Source: Lacticaseibacillus paracasei subsp. paracasei (lineage in GTDB: Bacteria; Bacillota; Bacilli; Lactobacillales; Lactobacillaceae). From it: a DNA stretch of 64,000 nt. Where the stretch lies: contig NZ_AP012541.1 in NCBI RefSeq assembly GCF_000829035.1, positions 248,001-312,000 of the forward strand, given 5' to 3'. The notes under the pieces were generated by a model. It had not been told where the DNA came from, did no database searches, and saw only the letters and a list, made by a program, of their open reading frames with translations. This document shows positions 1 to 8,053 of this stretch, one piece after another. Both the position numbers and the translations under genes were made by a program. Position 1 is the stretch's first letter. Every line of letters begins with the position of its first letter.

Positions 1-65
1 AATCTCCGAGATCAAGTAGTCCCTTAGTAATCAACACGGTTCTAAGCAAAATTTGCGCAAACAAA

Positions 66-91
66 AACCCTCCGCACTGATGCGAAGGGTT
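66..91 (-). terminator. Rho-independent terminator of the first gene
   Basis: Inverted repeat AACCCTCCGCA / TGCGAAGGGTT with a 4-base loop and one mismatch. Read on the minus strand it is followed by TTTTTG. It lies 11 bases past the stop codon of the secreted wall protein. Confidence 0.8.
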
Positions 92-102
92 AAAGCAATC
101 TA

Positions 103-852
103 TTAACCTACGACTTCAACCGTCGCAGTCAAAACTCCGGCTGAAGGAATCTGTGAATTCGGCATTGCAACATCCAATTGATTAGGGTTGCCAGCTGCAA
201 AACTACCAGTATCATTAACAGTCCGATACCAAACAGTGCCATCAGATAATGTAATCTTCAGACGGGTACCTTTCGGGAATACGGAGAGGTTAGCAGCAAC
301 GCCGCCGTAACCCAAACCAGACCCAAGCACGGACGGATCATAGAAACTTAACTTGAAAGTACCTTTGTTGGTGGTTGTTTCTGTCGAAACTGTTGTAGCA
401 GCGCTTGATGAAGCAGAAGCGGCTGAAGCAGCAGATGCTGCCGCAGCATTTTGAGCTGCTTGTTGTGCTTCCTGTTGTGCTTTTTCAGCAGCCGCCTGTT
501 CAGCAGCCGCTTGTTCTGCTGCAGCCTGTTCAGCAGCTGCTTGTTCTTCGGCAGCTTTAGCAGCGGCAGCTTTTTGATCAGCAATCTGATGTGCTGCTTC
601 GGCAATATCATTCGTGCCGACTGTGAAGGTGATTTCTTTTTTAGGATTGATCAGTGAATGTGCATTCGCCTGTTCAACTTTAGCCTCATTGCTTAACACA
701 ATTGACTTTGCGTTTACGTGACTACTATCGTTATCTGCATCGGTGTGATCGGCAATCGCTTCGACCTTTTGTGAATGGTTACTTGCCATCCCTAATAATG
801 GTGCGACACTGAGTAACGCGATGATAGATAATTTAATTTGCTTAGTAAAGAT
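103..852 (-). CDS. Secreted wall-associated protein with C-terminal double-psi-barrel-like (3D/RlpA-like) domain; apparent ATC start
   Basis: The mature part has an acidic N-terminal stretch, then an Ala/Glu/Gln-rich segment with AAAEQ-type repeats (likely coiled or wall-spanning). It ends in about 90 residues resembling 3D/RlpA-type barrels, with GTRLKITLSDGTVWYRTVND and a closing LDVAMPNSQIPSAGVLTATVEVV. The first ATG (789) would give a protein with no signal peptide. The frame continues upstream for 21 codons that read as a good signal sequence (FTKQIKLSIIALLSVAPLLG). The first of these is ATC at 850-852, 9 bases after an AGGAG at 862-866, exactly where a start codon should be. Either ATC is used or an ATG has mutated. 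Function is probably in the cell wall; catalytic residues were not recognised. Confidence 0.7.
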   Translation of the reverse strand: MFTKQIKLSIIALLSVAPLLGMASNHSQKVEAIADHTDADNDSSHVNAKSIVLSNEAKVEQANAHSLINPKKEITFTVGTNDIAEAAHQIADQKAAAAKAAEEQAAAEQAAAEQAAAEQAAAEKAQQEAQQAAQNAAAASAASAASASSSAATTVSTETTTNKGTFKLSFYDPSVLGSGLGYGGVAANLSVFPKGTRLKITLSDGTVWYRTVNDTGSFAAGNPNQLDVAMPNSQIPSAGVLTATVEVVG

Positions 853-939
853 AAATATTCACTCCTAATATTTTGAATAGTCGTCGTTTTGTTCCCCCGA
901 GAACACAAGACGAAGTATATAGGGGTGGTATGTCAGTAA

Positions 940-1000
940 AATACCAACATCATTACAAATATACTCAATTCAGTAATATTGTTACGTTCGTGTAACAAAC
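940..1000. promoter_or_regulatory. Possible WalR (YycF) binding boxes
   Basis: TGTTAC-GTTCG-TGTAAC at 980-996 matches the WalR consensus TGTWAH-N5-TGTWAH on the plus strand. It also forms a 7-bp inverted repeat TTGTTAC/GTAACAA. A second near match, TGTAAT-N5-TGGTAT, lies on the minus strand at about 940-957. Both lie upstream of the minus-strand secreted wall protein, a typical WalRK target class. The rest of 853-1198 shows no gene. Confidence 0.4.
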
Positions 1001-1198
1001 GGAATGTTAAAATTTTTCGTAACAATCAGTGAACTTTTCTCGAAAAAGTGGGTTGAGACCTTGAAGTTACTGTGATATTGGCCAATTTTCTACCACAATT
1101 TGTGAATTTTTTGGAAATTTATGGGAGCCTAAACTTTAACTCTGATCGTTCATGATACAATTCAATGACTGGCCTAAACGGTGCTTTTGAGAATCAGG

Positions 1199-1225
1199 TA
1201 TAATGAAGCTGAACTGTCAAGGAGG
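1199..1225 (+). promoter_or_regulatory. -10 box and ribosome binding site of the DeoR-type regulator
   Basis: TATAAT at 1199-1204 fits a -10 element, but no convincing -35 is seen. AAGGAGG at 1219-1225 sits 8 bases before the GTG start and decides that start. Confidence 0.5.
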
Positions 1226-1233
1226 CCGAATTC

Positions 1234-1992
1234 GTGGCAATGTATCGGGAAAAACGTTTTGAAGAGATAAAAAAACTGTTGGCAGCACGCAGCGAGTTGA
1301 GTATCGAGGATATTATGAAGGCGGTTGGTGTTTCACGAGATACCGCACGCCGAGATATTGTTGCGCTTGATGCGCAAGGCGTTGCGAGACGAACTCGTGG
1401 CGGGTTGGTGTCTCTTAGCTTTGGTCACACGATTCCCAGCTACTCCGCGCGGCTGAAACGATTTTCAACTCAGAAAACAAAGATGGCTAAGTCAGCATTG
1501 ACGTTAATCAAACCTGGCGGCGTTTATTTCATTGATGATTCGACAACCTTATTAAAATTGTCGCAGTCCATTCGACAACCGGTGACAGTTTACACGCACA
1601 GTTTAGACAATGCGATCGCACTTTCAGTTGAAGAACGTGTTAATTTACATCTTTTTGGTGGCAAACTGGATCATCACGCCCGTTTCTTCTTTGAACCAAC
1701 GATGCTTGAAACACTTCGCCGAATCGCCTTTGATGCGGCATTTATCGGTGCAACGGCTATTGCCGAAGATGGGGTTTACTTTTCCTATATGGAAGATGCT
1801 CAGGTGAAGCAGGCGGCGGCGTTATCAGCACGCCGGGTGGTCGTGGTTTCTGAAACCGAAAAGTTTCAGATTGAAGCGCCTTATCGCGGGCTGGAACTCG
1901 GCCAGATTACCACACTTATTACGGATAAAAAATTATCGCAGACGCACAAGCAATGGTTTGCCCCACAGACCCAGTTTCTGCTCGGCGACTAA
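1234..1992 (+). CDS. DeoR-family transcriptional regulator
   Basis: 252 residues, the usual DeoR length. The GTG start is set by AAGGAGG 8 bases upstream. Residues 5-57 form a winged helix-turn-helix with the family signature VSRDTARRDIVALDAQGVARRTRGG. Residues about 75-235 form the sugar-phosphate-sensing domain of the DeoRC/isomerase-like type (FIDDSTTLLKL, THSLDNAIAL, GATAIAEDGVYF). Such proteins usually repress sugar-phosphate metabolism genes. No sugar operon lies next to it: the downstream genes encode a glycosyltransferase and a membrane protein, so its target is not evident from context. Confidence 0.9.
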   Translation: MAMYREKRFEEIKKLLAARSELSIEDIMKAVGVSRDTARRDIVALDAQGVARRTRGGLVSLSFGHTIPSYSARLKRFSTQKTKMAKSALTLIKPGGVYFIDDSTTLLKLSQSIRQPVTVYTHSLDNAIALSVEERVNLHLFGGKLDHHARFFFEPTMLETLRRIAFDAAFIGATAIAEDGVYFSYMEDAQVKQAAALSARRVVVVSETEKFQIEAPYRGLELGQITTLITDKKLSQTHKQWFAPQTQFLLGD

Positions 1993-2076
1993 CAACTGCT
2001 TGACTAAAAAGGGATTGATACCTATTCAACAGCTAATAAATGATCCGGGGATTCGCACGAGTGAGGAGGTGCGTTC

Positions 2077-2859
2077 ATGGTAAAGCCACTCGTCACCATC
2101 ATTGTGCCGGTTTATAATCTTGAAGCCTATGTGGCTCACGGCTTGAAAAGCTTAATTGAACAAACTTATTCTCATTTGCAAATCATTGTGATCGATGATG
2201 CCTCAAAAGATCATTCTCCGCAGATCATTGCGCATTTCGCAGAACTGGATTCGCGTATTCAACCGATTCTGAAGCAGGTGAATCATGGGGTTTCGGCTGC
2301 ACGCAACAGCGGCTTGGCCCTAGCCAAAGGCGATTTAGTTGCTTTCATGGATGGCGATGACTGGTACGAGCCGGACTTTATTGCTCACGCCGTTGACATG
2401 ATGGCGCGTGGTTGGGATCTCATTGCGATGCCGTTTTATCGGGATGATCCTGACCCGCGACCGGTGCATGAGGCTTTACGCAAGCCTAAGCAACTCACGC
2501 GGGAAGGCCTAATTCGGCAAATGCTTCATCCAATTGGTTATATTCGCGGTTATTTATGGAATAAAGTTTTTCGACGTGATGTCATCGAGCAAGTAAGGCT
2601 ACGTTTTGATGAAAGCATGACAATTATGGAAGATGAACTGTTCACGGCGACTTACGTGATGGCCACTCACCGGTTTCTTTACACCGGGCATCCAGCTTAT
2701 CATCATGTTGTTCGTCGAGACTCAGCGACCCAATCGTTGGGGATCATCGGTGCGGTTCCGCAGCAGCTATATGCGCTTTGGCGGATTCATCAAGTTTTAC
2801 GAGTCGCACGACGAACAGAAAAGGTCACTAAGAAAGAGGCAATTAAGATTGAACATTGA
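2077..2859 (+). CDS. Family 2 glycosyltransferase
   Basis: 260 residues with a GT-A fold N-terminus: LVTIIVPVYNLEAYVAHGLKS, then VIDDASKDHS for nucleotide-sugar binding, NHGVSAARNSGL, and the DxD-like metal site FMDGDDWYEPDF near residue 90. The C-terminal half carries EDELF, the likely catalytic-base region of GT2 enzymes. No membrane helix is obvious, so it is probably a cytosolic, membrane-associated enzyme adding a sugar to a wall or surface polysaccharide. GAGGAGG lies 6-8 bases before the ATG. It is followed after 18 bases by a DUF975 membrane protein, so the two are probably co-transcribed. Confidence 0.9.
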   Translation: MVKPLVTIIVPVYNLEAYVAHGLKSLIEQTYSHLQIIVIDDASKDHSPQIIAHFAELDSRIQPILKQVNHGVSAARNSGLALAKGDLVAFMDGDDWYEPDFIAHAVDMMARGWDLIAMPFYRDDPDPRPVHEALRKPKQLTREGLIRQMLHPIGYIRGYLWNKVFRRDVIEQVRLRFDESMTIMEDELFTATYVMATHRFLYTGHPAYHHVVRRDSATQSLGIIGAVPQQLYALWRIHQVLRVARRTEKVTKKEAIKIEH

Positions 2860-2877
2860 TCATTGGAGGCGCGGGCG

Positions 2878-3621
2878 TTGACAGAACATTTAATGACTTA
2901 TCGCCAGCTTAAGCAAAAAGCAAAAGGGCAATTAAAAGAAGGCACGAATCGGCGCGATTTGATGCTGGCTTATTTGTTACCGAGTTTAATTCAGGCAGCT
3001 GTCGCTATCATCACGTACTTGATGGTCTTCGCCTTAATTCAAAAATTCGGCATTGACAAAGCTTTGACTGATCCAGATGGATTCCAGAATTATCTGCAAA
3101 GTGGCAATCGTACCGGAAGTATGAATACGATTCAAAGCTTGGTCAATACGATGCTGATTCAAGGGGTCAATTTTGGCGTGCTAGATCTTGTACGCCGTAA
3201 AGAGCGAGTTCAACCACTGCATGCGCTGCTAGGCCTATTTAACGGTCAGTGGTTCTGGGGTGCCATCTCATTATGGATCTTTATGTATTTCTTGACGTTG
3301 ATGGGGCTGTCATTTTTCTTGATTCCTGGAATACTACTTGCATTGGGCTGGCGTCAGGCCTTTTGGGTCTTTAAAGATGGTCATGAAACCAATCAGCGCT
3401 TTTCCTCGATATCGGCGTTGATCGGTTCTTGGCGACTGATGCGCGGCTTCAAAGGCGATTTGCTCGGCCTGTATGTTTCCATGATCGGTTGGTATCTTCT
3501 GGAAAACATCACGTTCCATTTATTTGACTGGGCGATCAATCCATACTTGCAATTGGTTCACGCTAACTATTATGAAAATCGGCGCGCTTACAAGATCGCG
3601 GCTCAAGCGGCTCAATCATGA
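2878..3621 (+). CDS. DUF975-family integral membrane protein
   Basis: 247 residues from the TTG at 2878. An in-frame TTG at 2863 exists, but GGAGG at 2865-2869 is placed 8 bases before 2878 and overlaps the earlier codon, so 2878 is preferred. The N-terminus is charged (MTYRQLKQKAKGQLKEGTNRRD). It is followed by several hydrophobic segments and the DUF975 hallmark region around FLIPGILLALGWRQAFWVFKD, with aromatic-rich C-terminal helices ending in NPYLQLVHANYYE. The family is of unknown function, found in Firmicute membranes. It lies directly after the glycosyltransferase gene. Confidence 0.85.
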   Translation: MTEHLMTYRQLKQKAKGQLKEGTNRRDLMLAYLLPSLIQAAVAIITYLMVFALIQKFGIDKALTDPDGFQNYLQSGNRTGSMNTIQSLVNTMLIQGVNFGVLDLVRRKERVQPLHALLGLFNGQWFWGAISLWIFMYFLTLMGLSFFLIPGILLALGWRQAFWVFKDGHETNQRFSSISALIGSWRLMRGFKGDLLGLYVSMIGWYLLENITFHLFDWAINPYLQLVHANYYENRRAYKIAAQAAQS

Positions 3622-3729
3622 CTAAAGCTGAATCGTTGTCGCCAGCTGCGAGACGGGGTATACTGACCGCGATCTCAACAAAATGAATTGTATATCGGTA
3701 TTAGCATTTTGAAGGTGAGGCAAAAGACG

Positions 3730-4062
3730 ATGGAAACTGAAGCCTATATGACACTTGCCGAAGTGAAAGCTCGGCAAGCCGCCTTAAAAGATAAAGTACC
3801 GCTAGATCAGGCTATTGCTGAAAATATTCAAAACTGGGCTCAGTGGTTGCTTGATGAAGGTTTCGAGGGCAGTTACTTCACGGCTAAGATTGACGGTGAT
3901 ACTATCAACATTACCGATTTAGATGGCCACCCAGCCGCCAGCATCAGCACCGATCCGCCAAGTTACGTCGAAGCATTTAAAGACAGTGATCGCATGACGA
4001 TGATGGCCATTCAAACCAAACTACGCAGGTTGATCGATCGGCAGGTTTTAAAGTCGCAGTGA
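3730..4062 (+). CDS. Small protein of unknown function
   Basis: 110 residues from ATG 3730, chosen because GGTGAGG at 3714-3720 is 9 bases upstream. An earlier in-frame TTG at 3688 lacks a site. The product is acidic and soluble with no membrane segment, starting METEAYMTLAEVKARQAALKD and containing an alternating hydrophilic stretch (YFTAKIDGDTINITDLDG) that could be a beta hairpin. I do not recognise the family. Codon use is like its neighbours. It reads toward lepB and is separated from it by a hairpin repeat and a strong terminator. Confidence 0.7.
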   Translation: METEAYMTLAEVKARQAALKDKVPLDQAIAENIQNWAQWLLDEGFEGSYFTAKIDGDTINITDLDGHPAASISTDPPSYVEAFKDSDRMTMMAIQTKLRRLIDRQVLKSQ

Positions 4063-4168
4063 GCGCGAGCCAGCGCGTTTAGAAACCGGAGCATAGGTGG
4101 CCTCGAACCTAAATGGCCATTTAGGTTCGAGGTTCTTATGTGTAGGTTTCTGCGATGGCGAGCGCGTT
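4061..4168 (+). repeat. Dispersed hairpin repeat, copy 1
   Basis: Flanks GAGCGCGAG...GTTTAGAAACCGGAGCATA and TTATGTGTAGGTTTCTGCGAT..GAGCGCGTT pair with each other around a core that is a perfect 32-bp palindrome starting CCTCGAACCT. The same framework recurs at 13829-13943, 56942-57103 and 59202-59323 with different but self-complementary cores. Confidence 0.85.
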
Positions 4169-4284
4169 ATAGACAGCAAGCCAAGCATCAAAAAGCGAAA
4201 ACGACCGCAGATCAATCAAGCTCGTTTAGGCTCGAGTCACTTATGTATGAGCTCCGGTAGTGACAACCAAACAACGTTTCACCC

Positions 4285-4337
4285 AAAAGCACCGCCAGTC
4301 GCTAACCATTAAAAGGTTAACGACTGGCGGTGCTTTT
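4285..4337. terminator. Bidirectional terminator between convergent genes
   Basis: AAAAGCACCGCCAGTCGCTAACC (4285-4307) pairs with 4315-4337 with a single mismatch. The A tract and T tract on either side allow it to act on both strands, for the small protein gene (plus) and lepB (minus). Confidence 0.9.
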
Positions 4338-4352
4338 GAGTGCTTTGTCAGA

Positions 4353-4952
4353 CTAGTAAAGTTTCATCTGATTCAATGGCCAATAGCGCCAAACAACAAC
4401 TGATTGAATTTTTGACTTATCAACAAATCCAAAATCGCGGCTGTCATGGGATACTAGCCGATTATCACCCATCACGAAGTATTTGCCGGCTGGTACCTTA
4501 GCGGATTTCGTTGAGGAAAGGGTTTTGATGTTGAAGTCATTGGTGAATTTAATCGTTGAAGCATCAAGTCCCTGCTGACTGGCCCATTTATTAATCTCGT
4601 CGGTGGCAAACTTTTTGTTCAAGTATGGTTCGGCAATCTTCTTGCCGTTCACTGACAATTGATTATCTTTTGAACTAACGGTGTCACCTGGCATGCCAAT
4701 GACACGTTTAATATAGAGAGAACCAGGCCGATCAGGGGCATTAATAACCACGATATCGTTTCGCTTAGGCTTTTTGACGCGGATAGAATACAAACGATCG
4801 CCGTTTTCCAAAGTCGGTTGCATCGAAGTTCCTTGCACCACATCTTTGCTCAACACATAGCGCATCAGTAGTTGACTGGCAAAGAAGATAACGGCAAAAA
4901 GGACAAGGAATTCGAGCACCGTTTTTAAGGTGGAATGACTGTTATTTTTCAC
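4353..4952 (-). CDS. lepB: Type I signal peptidase
   Basis: 199 residues; GTG start preceded by GGAAGG. It has one N-terminal membrane anchor (residues about 10-30, LKTVLEFLVLFAVIFFASQLL). Box B carries the catalytic serine in GTSMQPTLENGD. The catalytic lysine is in YIKRVIGMPGD. Box E is seen in GDNRLVSHDSRDFG. The enzyme cleaves signal peptides of secreted proteins on the outer face of the membrane. Size and single anchor are typical of Gram-positive SipS-type enzymes. Ends at a bidirectional terminator. Confidence 0.95.
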   Translation of the reverse strand: MKNNSHSTLKTVLEFLVLFAVIFFASQLLMRYVLSKDVVQGTSMQPTLENGDRLYSIRVKKPKRNDIVVINAPDRPGSLYIKRVIGMPGDTVSSKDNQLSVNGKKIAEPYLNKKFATDEINKWASQQGLDASTIKFTNDFNIKTLSSTKSAKVPAGKYFVMGDNRLVSHDSRDFGFVDKSKIQSVVVWRYWPLNQMKLY

Positions 4953-5029
4953 AATGACACCTTCCGGAACAGAATAACTTCAGTCTACCACAAGCCGAAC
5001 GCTCGCGACTAGGAAGATCACCGGTCAAT

Positions 5030-5968
5030 TTAATCGTATTTTGGGAAAAAGCCGCTATTTTCGGCTTGCCGGCATAAGTCGACAATTTGCGCATATTCGG
5101 CTAACATCAGGCACCAACGATGCGGCAAACTTGTATACCCGTAGGCAAGTCCAGCTAAACCGCCAACAAGCGCGCCAGTTGTATCGGTAGCGCCACCTTG
5201 GTTCACGGTTTGTAAGACGGCATCGTGATAGTCCGGTTTACTTTGCAGTGCCTTAAGTGTACGTGCTAATAAACTGATCGGATCGGTAGCACTCCCATCA
5301 GGCCACTTATCATCTGCCAAAGCTGCTTGAAAAGCTTCAAAAACTGGCTGGTAAGGCTGCGTGGTTCCAAAATAACTACCTGCTTTGTCGATACCAGTGG
5401 CAATGGCACTCGGTAAATCTGGCGTCGCGCCAAGTAATTCAACGGCAATTTGCATGTAAATGCCAGCAGCAACCAAGTTTTCAGCGTCTTGGTTAGTAAT
5501 ATGAACAAAAGTTTCAAGCACCTTAACACCTTCAGCTTTTTGAAAAAGACTCGTGTCAAACGTTTGATAGGCGAAAAAGGCGAATGGCAAGATTCGAATG
5601 AGTGCCCCGGGTTCTTTGGCGGCGGCAACTGATTGGCCAGTTTTAAGTGCTGTTTCAATGCTTGGCCAGATATCCGGACTGCGTTTGCCATAAGGAGCAT
5701 ACTTACCCGCGGTGAACCAAGCCTGGTAAGCCTTGATTAAGGCTTGTTCATCAAAACCGTGCTGCAAGGCATCTAATCCGGCTAACGCGAGTCCAGTTTC
5801 GTCAGAGTAGGTGCCAGCAGGTTGGCTAAAGGTGCCATAACCCTTCATGGTGGTCACCGGTGCTGCGGTTAATTCAGCCGCATTTTGTCCCTTAACTGGC
5901 AATCCCAACGCATCACCGATCGCAAAACCAACGGTGCCGTGAATCAAGCGTGATTCCATGATACCCAT
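5030..5968 (-). CDS. ADP-ribosylglycohydrolase-family protein
   Basis: 312 residues, the normal length for DraG/ARH-type enzymes. The metal-binding motifs appear in order: GDALGLPVKG near the N-terminus, a modified first motif YSDETGLALAG, and the C-terminal GGATDTTGALVGGLAGLAYG. Family members remove ADP-ribose from proteins or related N- or O-glycosides, using two Mg ions. A run of G (AGAGGGGGA) precedes the ATG. It is monocistronic, with lepB downstream on the same strand. The substrate cannot be told; the changed first motif (SDET for the common TDDT) may alter activity. Confidence 0.85.
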   Translation of the reverse strand: MGIMESRLIHGTVGFAIGDALGLPVKGQNAAELTAAPVTTMKGYGTFSQPAGTYSDETGLALAGLDALQHGFDEQALIKAYQAWFTAGKYAPYGKRSPDIWPSIETALKTGQSVAAAKEPGALIRILPFAFFAYQTFDTSLFQKAEGVKVLETFVHITNQDAENLVAAGIYMQIAVELLGATPDLPSAIATGIDKAGSYFGTTQPYQPVFEAFQAALADDKWPDGSATDPISLLARTLKALQSKPDYHDAVLQTVNQGGATDTTGALVGGLAGLAYGYTSLPHRWCLMLAEYAQIVDLCRQAENSGFFPKYD

Positions 5969-6346
5969 TTAGGTTCCCCCTCTATATATATGTCGTGTCG
6001 TGATTTTGACATTTTCTCAGGTCATCCGAGGCACACTTAACCTTGTCAAAGGGCAGACCACATATAAATTCTTTGATATTACTATGGAGCTATTATTTCG
6101 CTAGAACGCATAAAATTGCAAAAAATTTGCTCCGTTGTAAAAATAACCATGCTGTGATAGCCTAGCAAGCAGTGACTATTTTCAGAAAGAGCGTGAATAA
6201 GGGAGCTAGAGCCAGTGTCATCATTGTGTCAATTGGCATTGAGGCCACCCGCATGCAAACTGTCACAGCTTGCGAAGTGGTTTCAGCAAACGCTCTAAGC
6301 AACCAATCAGCTGTCGTTTTTTATACGTTTTAGTATAGGAGGAATC
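5969..6346. other. 378-base gene-free gap between divergent genes
   Basis: It holds the upstream regions of the minus-strand glycohydrolase (TATATATA near 5981 could be its -10) and the plus-strand ABC-F gene (AGGAGG just before its ATG). No RNA gene, repeat or small ORF with a ribosome site was recognised. Confidence 0.5.
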
Positions 6347-7894
6347 ATGAGTGTTCTTACCGTAACCGGCCTGTCACAGCGCTTTTTAGACAAAGTGTTG
6401 TACCAAGATGCCAGTTTTCAAGTAAATATCGAAGACCACCTTGGCGTGATCGGGCAAAATGGGGTCGGCAAGAGTACCCTCATTAAGATTCTGACAGGGG
6501 CACTGACGCCTGATGCAGGTAAAATCGTCTGGCAGAAGCACTTACATGTTGGCTATTTGGATCAGTATGCGAATCTTGTACCCGGCCAAACAGTTATTGA
6601 ATTTTTGCGGACCGCGTTTAGTGATCTCTACCGTAAAGAAGCAAAAATGAATCAGATTTATGCCGATTATGCTAATCATCCCGATGACGATTTACTGGCC
6701 AAAGCAGGCGAGCTGCAACAAGAGCTTGAAGCGGGCGATTTTTATGATCTGGAAACAACGATTCAAACTGTTGCTGAAGGCCTTGGGATTACAGCAATGG
6801 GGATGGATCATCCTGTTGAAGCATTGTCTGGCGGCCAGCGATCGAAGTTAATCTTGGCAAAATTGTTACTTGAAAAGCCGGATATGTTGCTCCTGGACGA
6901 ACCGACAAACTATCTTGATGTGTCGCATATTGCCTGGCTAACGGACTGGCTCCAAAATTTTGAGGGCGCGTTTATCGTGATCTCACATGATTTTGATTTT
7001 CTAGAAAATGTAACCAATGCTGTCTTAGATATTGAGTTCGGGCAAATCACAAAATACACCGGAACGTTAAAACAAGCCATGCGCCAAAAAGAGGCCGATC
7101 ATGAGACTTATTTGAAGGCTTTTGCCAAGCAGCAAGAGACGATTAAGAAAACTGAGGCGTTTATTCGGAAGTTTAAGGCAGGCACGCGCGCCACGATGGC
7201 TAAAAGCCGTGAAAAGCAGCTGGCGCGAATGGACAAATTGACGCCTCCTGGGACGCGATCCAAGGCGCATTTGGCGTTTCCGTATGCGCCTGTTAATCGA
7301 CAAATCTTGGTGGATGTTAACGATTTGGTTGTTGGCTATGACAAGCCATTATTACAACCAATGAACTTTTCGGTTGCAAAAGATCAGATCATTGCTTTCG
7401 AAGGCTTCAATGGTGTCGGAAAATCGACGTTGTTAAAAACATTGCTCGGTCTTTTACCGGCGATCAGTGGCAACGTTGAAATAGCTGACAATGTTGTTTT
7501 TGGCTACTATGAACAAGAGTTGCACTGGGATCAACCTAAACAAAGCCCAGTGCAGTATTTGGAGCAACGGTTCCCAGCGCTCACGCAGAAAACCGTTCGA
7601 CAGGTCTTATCACGCACTGCACTGACCAGTGAAGAGGCGAACAATCCTCTGACGATGTTGTCAGGGGGCGAACAGGCTAAGGTCAAGTTGGCTGACCTAA
7701 TGCTCCAAACGACTAATATTCTAGTGATGGACGAGCCGACGAATCATTTGGACGACGACACCAAAAACGCTTTGCGTGAAGGCTTGCAACAATATCCTGG
7801 CGCAGTTTTACTAGTTTCCCATGAAGCTGGCTTCTATGATAGTTCCTGGGTTGACACAGTTGTGAACGTTGAACAGTTGCAAGTTAAAGCCTAA
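6347..7894 (+). CDS. ABC-F family ATPase (two ATP-binding cassettes, no membrane domain)
   Basis: 515 residues. The first cassette has Walker A GQNGVGKST, signature LSGGQRSK and Walker B LLLDEPTNYLD. The second has GFNGVGKST, LSGGEQAK and LVMDEPTNHLD. The linker between them (about 225-320) is charged and helical, the ABC-F inter-domain arm that reaches the ribosomal P site. There is no transmembrane region, so it is a translation factor or ribosome-protection protein and not an exporter. Which subfamily (housekeeping type or antibiotic resistance) cannot be decided by eye. ATG follows AGGAGG. It is monocistronic with a terminator at 7950-8000. Confidence 0.9.
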   Translation: MSVLTVTGLSQRFLDKVLYQDASFQVNIEDHLGVIGQNGVGKSTLIKILTGALTPDAGKIVWQKHLHVGYLDQYANLVPGQTVIEFLRTAFSDLYRKEAKMNQIYADYANHPDDDLLAKAGELQQELEAGDFYDLETTIQTVAEGLGITAMGMDHPVEALSGGQRSKLILAKLLLEKPDMLLLDEPTNYLDVSHIAWLTDWLQNFEGAFIVISHDFDFLENVTNAVLDIEFGQITKYTGTLKQAMRQKEADHETYLKAFAKQQETIKKTEAFIRKFKAGTRATMAKSREKQLARMDKLTPPGTRSKAHLAFPYAPVNRQILVDVNDLVVGYDKPLLQPMNFSVAKDQIIAFEGFNGVGKSTLLKTLLGLLPAISGNVEIADNVVFGYYEQELHWDQPKQSPVQYLEQRFPALTQKTVRQVLSRTALTSEEANNPLTMLSGGEQAKVKLADLMLQTTNILVMDEPTNHLDDDTKNALREGLQQYPGAVLLVSHEAGFYDSSWVDTVVNVEQLQVKA

Positions 7895-7949
7895 CGTTTC
7901 GAAAAAATCGACGGGCATGACCATCAATGATGTTTATGCTGTTATCTAT

Positions 7950-8000
7950 AAAAAGACTTGCTGCTGTATGAACGTTCATACTGGCAGCAAGTCTTTTTTA
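7950..8000 (+). terminator. Terminator after the ABC-F gene
   Basis: AAAAGACTTGCTGC pairs with GCAGCAAGTCTTTT, and the inner TATGAACGTTCATA is itself palindromic. A run of T follows. Confidence 0.9.
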
Positions 8001-8053
8001 GTCGAAATTTGGATAATTCGGTTTGTGTTTCGAGCATACTGAATGGGTGGTGA

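Noticed and set aside
4097..4312. 71-codon plus-strand ORF after the small unknown protein
   Set aside because: Made up of hairpin repeat copy 1 and the terminator.
5266..5700. 144-codon ORF in the ADP-ribosylglycohydrolase gene
   Set aside because: Shadow frame of a well-supported gene, no ribosome site.
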